Below, one piece after another: positions 61,214 to 64,000 of a DNA stretch of 64,000 bases. A program made the translations under genes and the position numbers. How positions within the stretch are numbered: position 1 is the first letter of the stretch; every line of letters begins with the position of its first letter. The notes beneath the pieces were generated by a model that made no database searches, was not told the origin of the DNA, and saw nothing but the letters and a program-made list of their open reading frames with translations. Origin of the DNA: Pleomorphomonas sp. (GTDB lineage: Bacteria; Pseudomonadota; Alphaproteobacteria; Rhizobiales; Pleomorphomonadaceae); the NCBI GenBank assembly GCA_029976075.1, contig JARKNW010000177.1, positions 1-64,000 on the forward strand, read 5' to 3'.

Positions 61214-62689
61214 ATGGCAGCAGTCAAGGAGACGGTCGATCAGGTTCTGTCGATCGACGTCGACAAGTACAAGTATGGTTTCGTCAGCGACATCGAGTCG
61301 GATCTGGCGCCCAAGGGTCTCAACGAAGATATCGTTCGTTTCATTTCGGCCAAGAAAGACGAGCCGGAGTGGCTGACCGAATGGCGACTTGAAGCGTTGC
61401 GCCGCTGGCAGACCATGGAAGAACCGACTTGGGCGCGTGTCGATTATCCGCCCATCGATTTTCAGGACCTTCATTATTATGCCGCTCCGAAGAAGACGGC
61501 CGGCCCGAAGAGCCTCGACGAGGTCGATCCGGCCCTGCTGGCGACTTACGAGAAGCTTGGCATTCCGCTCAAGGAGCAGGAGATCCTGGCCGGCGTCGAA
61601 AGCGGTGCTCGGCCCGTTGCTGTCGATGCGGTGTTCGACAGCGTTTCCGTGGTGACCACCTTCAAGGCTGAGCTCGCCAAGCATGGCGTCATCTTCTGCC
61701 CGATCTCCGAGGCGGTGAAGACGCATCCCGAACTCGTCAAGAAGTACCTCGGCTCGGTCGTCCCGGTGACGGACAACTTCTACGCCACGCTGAACTCGGC
61801 GGTGTTCTCGGACGGATCGTTCGTCTACGTTCCGAAGGGTGTGCGTTGCCCCATGGAACTGTCGACCTACTTCCGCATCAACGAGAAGAAGACCGGCCAG
61901 TTCGAACGGACGCTGATCATCGCCGATGAGGGCGCGTACGTCTCCTATCTGGAGGGCTGCACGGCGCCGAGCCGTGACGAGAACCAGCTCCATGCCGCTG
62001 TGGTTGAGCTGATCGCCCTCGACGATGCCGAGATCAAGTACTCCACCGTCCAGAACTGGTATCCGGGCGACGCGGAAGGCAAGGGCGGCGTCTTCAACTT
62101 CGTGACCAAGCGCGGCGATTGCCGGGGCAAGAACTCAAAGATCTCCTGGACACAGGTGGAAACCGGTTCGGCGATCACCTGGAAATATCCGTCCTGCGTT
62201 CTGCGCGGTGACAATTCGCGCGGCGAGTTCTATTCGATCGCCATCTCCAACGGTCGCCAACAGGTCGACAGTGGCACCAAGATGGTCCATCTTGGCAAGA
62301 ACACCTCGTCGAAGATCATCTCCAAAGGTATTTCGGCCGGTCGGTCCAGCAATACCTATCGCGGCCTCGTGTCGGTTGGCCGCAAGGCATCCGGCGCCCG
62401 CAACTTCACCAACTGCGACAGCTTGCTCATCGGCAACAAGTGCGGCGCGCACACCGTTCCCTATATCGAGAGCAAGAACGCCTCGGCCATTGTCGAGCAC
62501 GAAGCCACCACTTCGAAGATCTCGGACGATCAGCTTTTCTACTGCTTGCAGCGTGGCCTGCCGCAGGAAGAAGCCATCGCCCTGATCGTCAACGGCTTCG
62601 TCAAGGACGTGCTGCAACAGCTGCCCATGGAATTCATGGTGGAGACCCAGAAGCTGATCGGCATCAGCCTCGAAGGTAGCGTCGGCTGA
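61214..62689 (+). CDS. sufB: Fe-S cluster assembly protein SufB
   Basis: A 491-aa scaffold protein of the SufBCD complex. [61 protein letters not shown] and [19 protein letters not shown] hold the conserved Cys and His positions. AGGAGC upstream of ATG 61214 supports the start. Length is normal. It lies 82 bases after the desulfurase gene. Confidence 0.95.
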   Translation: MAAVKETVDQVLSIDVDKYKYGFVSDIESDLAPKGLNEDIVRFISAKKDEPEWLTEWRLEALRRWQTMEEPTWARVDYPPIDFQDLHYYAAPKKTAGPKSLDEVDPALLATYEKLGIPLKEQEILAGVESGARPVAVDAVFDSVSVVTTFKAELAKHGVIFCPISEAVKTHPELVKKYLGSVVPVTDNFYATLNSAVFSDGSFVYVPKGVRCPMELSTYFRINEKKTGQFERTLIIADEGAYVSYLEGCTAPSRDENQLHAAVVELIALDDAEIKYSTVQNWYPGDAEGKGGVFNFVTKRGDCRGKNSKISWTQVETGSAITWKYPSCVLRGDNSRGEFYSIAISNGRQQVDSGTKMVHLGKNTSSKIISKGISAGRSSNTYRGLVSVGRKASGARNFTNCDSLLIGNKCGAHTVPYIESKNASAIVEHEATTSKISDDQLFYCLQRGLPQEEAIALIVNGFVKDVLQQLPMEFMVETQKLIGISLEGSVG

Positions 62690-62791
62690 GAGGCTGTCGG
62701 TGCGCCGCGACCAGCGCCCCTTTCTTCGTGATCAATGAACAATGAGCCTCCGCCATGCGCGTCGAGGCCAAACGGACAACAGGACAAGACC

Positions 62792-63544
62792 ATGCTCGAG
62801 ATCAAGAACCTCCACGCCCGGATCGGTGACCGCGAGATCCTGAAGGGGCTCACGCTTACGGTAAACCCTGGCGAAGTGCACGCCATCATGGGGCCGAATG
62901 GTGCCGGCAAGTCGACGCTGTCCTATATTCTCGCCGGCAAGGACGACTACGAGATCACCGAGGGCGAAGTGCTGCTGAACGGCCAGTCGATCCTCGACCT
63001 CTCGCCCAACGAGCGCTCGGTCGCCGGCCTGTTCCTCGCCTTCCAATACCCGATCGAGATCCCGGGCGTGGCCACCATGACCTTCCTCAAGGCGGCTCTC
63101 AATGCCCATCGCAAGGCGAAGGGGCAGAGCGAGCTGACGACGCCGGAGTTCATGAAGCTGGTGAAGGGCGTTGCCGAGAAGCTCAACATCACCTCGGACA
63201 TGCTGAAGCGACCGGTCAATGTCGGCTTCTCCGGCGGTGAGAAGAAGCGCGCCGAGATCATGCAGATGGCCCTGCTACAGCCGTCGATCTGCATTCTCGA
63301 CGAGACCGATTCCGGCCTCGACATCGATGCGCTGAAGGTGGTCTCCGACGGCGTGAATGCACTGCGCTCGCCGGATCGCTCCTTCGTGGTGATCACCCAC
63401 TATCAGCGTCTCCTCGATCACATCGTTCCCGACATCGTCCATGTGCTTTCGGCCGGCCGCATCGTCCGCACTGGCGGGCCGGAGCTGGCGCTTGAGCTCG
63501 AGAAGAACGGCTACGCCGCCTATGTGGCGGATGCGGCTGCCTGA
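62792..63544 (+). CDS. sufC: Fe-S cluster assembly ATPase SufC
   Basis: A 250-aa ABC-type ATPase that drives conformational change in SufBD. Walker A GPNGAGKST, signature FSGGEKKRAEI and Walker B CILDETDSGLD are typical of SufC, including its FSGGE variant and DETDSGLD. ATG 62792 gives the standard length. The frame is open upstream to 62735, but the extra residues are not SufC-like. Confidence 0.95.
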   Translation: MLEIKNLHARIGDREILKGLTLTVNPGEVHAIMGPNGAGKSTLSYILAGKDDYEITEGEVLLNGQSILDLSPNERSVAGLFLAFQYPIEIPGVATMTFLKAALNAHRKAKGQSELTTPEFMKLVKGVAEKLNITSDMLKRPVNVGFSGGEKKRAEIMQMALLQPSICILDETDSGLDIDALKVVSDGVNALRSPDRSFVVITHYQRLLDHIVPDIVHVLSAGRIVRTGGPELALELEKNGYAAYVADAAA

Positions 63545-63555
63545 GGGGGATGATC

Positions 63556-64000
63556 ATGGCTGCAACCCCCGCCCGTACTCCCGCCGAGCTGGCACTCGTC
63601 GCCCGCTATCCGGCCGAACGGACGTCGCTGCCCGGAACGGCCGACGTCATTGCCATTCGCGATGCCGCCTTCGGCGGCGTCGAGAAGAGCGGCTTGCCGC
63701 ATCGCCGCGTCGAGGACTGGAAGTACACCGATCTCCGTGCCCGGCTGAAGACGTTTCCACCCGTTGCCGGCGTGGGTGACGTCGCCCGTATCCTGATTGC
63801 CGCGCCGGCGGTGGAAGGTGACAAGGCCCGCCGGCTGGTGATCGCCAACGGCCGGTATCGGCCCGAGCTGTCCGATCTCAAGGATCTTGAACCTGGTCTT
63901 GCCATTTTCTCGCTGGCCACCGCTCTCGAGGCCGGCGATGCCGTCGTGCTCGCCGCGTTGAAGCTTGAGGATGGCATCGCCAACAACACGGCCGTGGCGC
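63556..64000 (+). CDS. sufD: Fe-S cluster assembly protein SufD (N-terminal part)
   Basis: The first 148 residues of SufD, cut by the right edge of the window. LPHRRVEDWKYTDLRARL is the diagnostic SufD motif. GAGGGG lies seven bases before ATG 63556, which favours it over ATG 63550. It follows sufC by 11 bases. Confidence 0.93.
   Translation, partial: MAATPARTPAELALVARYPAERTSLPGTADVIAIRDAAFGGVEKSGLPHRRVEDWKYTDLRARLKTFPPVAGVGDVARILIAAPAVEGDKARRLVIANGRYRPELSDLKDLEPGLAIFSLATALEAGDAVVLAALKLEDGIANNTAVA

Overview
The window looks like the chromosome of a GC-rich alphaproteobacterium of the order Hyphomicrobiales (Rhizobiales). The evidence is the lpiA/mprF-acvB pair, cysE followed by a DUF3126 gene, the cysteine desulfurase-sufBCD order, and small rhizobial-type families such as DUF1178 and DUF6949. 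A Pleomorphomonas-like relative is my guess. No rRNA or other taxonomic marker is present, so the genus is not established.

Positions 1-8279 are an integrated element. A tyrosine integrase (6583-8193) lies directly behind the 3' end of a tRNA-Leu(UAA) gene (8280-8364), which marks one junction. The element runs leftwards out of the window. Its cargo is a secreted staphylococcal-nuclease-like protein, a serine recombinase flanked by repeats, three small membrane proteins (including DUF805 and DUF6804 types), a protein with a possible HEPN RX5H motif, a DUF4238 protein, and several unknown small proteins. Parts of it are visibly less GC-rich than the backbone.

From 8.4 to 24.7 kb the backbone is mostly housekeeping: an RlpA-like protein, Gpt, a CinA-type protein, the lysyl-phosphatidylglycerol synthase/hydrolase pair, SfsA, methionine aminopeptidase, RadC, and a FecCD-type ABC transporter. 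That transporter ends in a ModA-like gene and is preceded by a ModE-type half site, so it is probably a molybdate/tungstate importer. From 24.8 to 28.1 kb is the three-gene set of circularly permuted ATP-grasp, alpha-E and transglutaminase-like proteins. The transglutaminase here has lost its catalytic Cys and His.

From 28.2 to 36.1 kb is a sugar-uptake operon: binding protein, two permeases, a GH2 glycosidase and an ATPase, with a LacI regulator upstream and palindromic operator candidates. From 36.3 to 41.5 kb are a DMT transporter, a GST, CysQ, an AGE-family sugar epimerase and an Aas-like acyl ligase. After about 1 kb without a recognisable gene comes an MFS-glycerate kinase-CdaR cluster (42.4-46.3 kb) for a sugar-diacid or glycerate-type substrate. 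It is preceded by a 42-bp-spaced direct repeat.

From 46.4 to 59.7 kb are cysE-DUF3126 with a strong terminator, small unknown genes, a GGDEF-EAL gene broken exactly in the GGDEF motif by a run of eight G, an L,D-transpeptidase, Kup, CrcB with an RluC/D pseudouridine synthase, a second diguanylate cyclase with a GGDDF motif, a divergent GIY-YIG-like small protein, and an alpha/beta hydrolase with Asp in place of the nucleophilic Ser. The window ends inside the suf operon (59.9-64 kb), which has an Irr-box-like sequence upstream.
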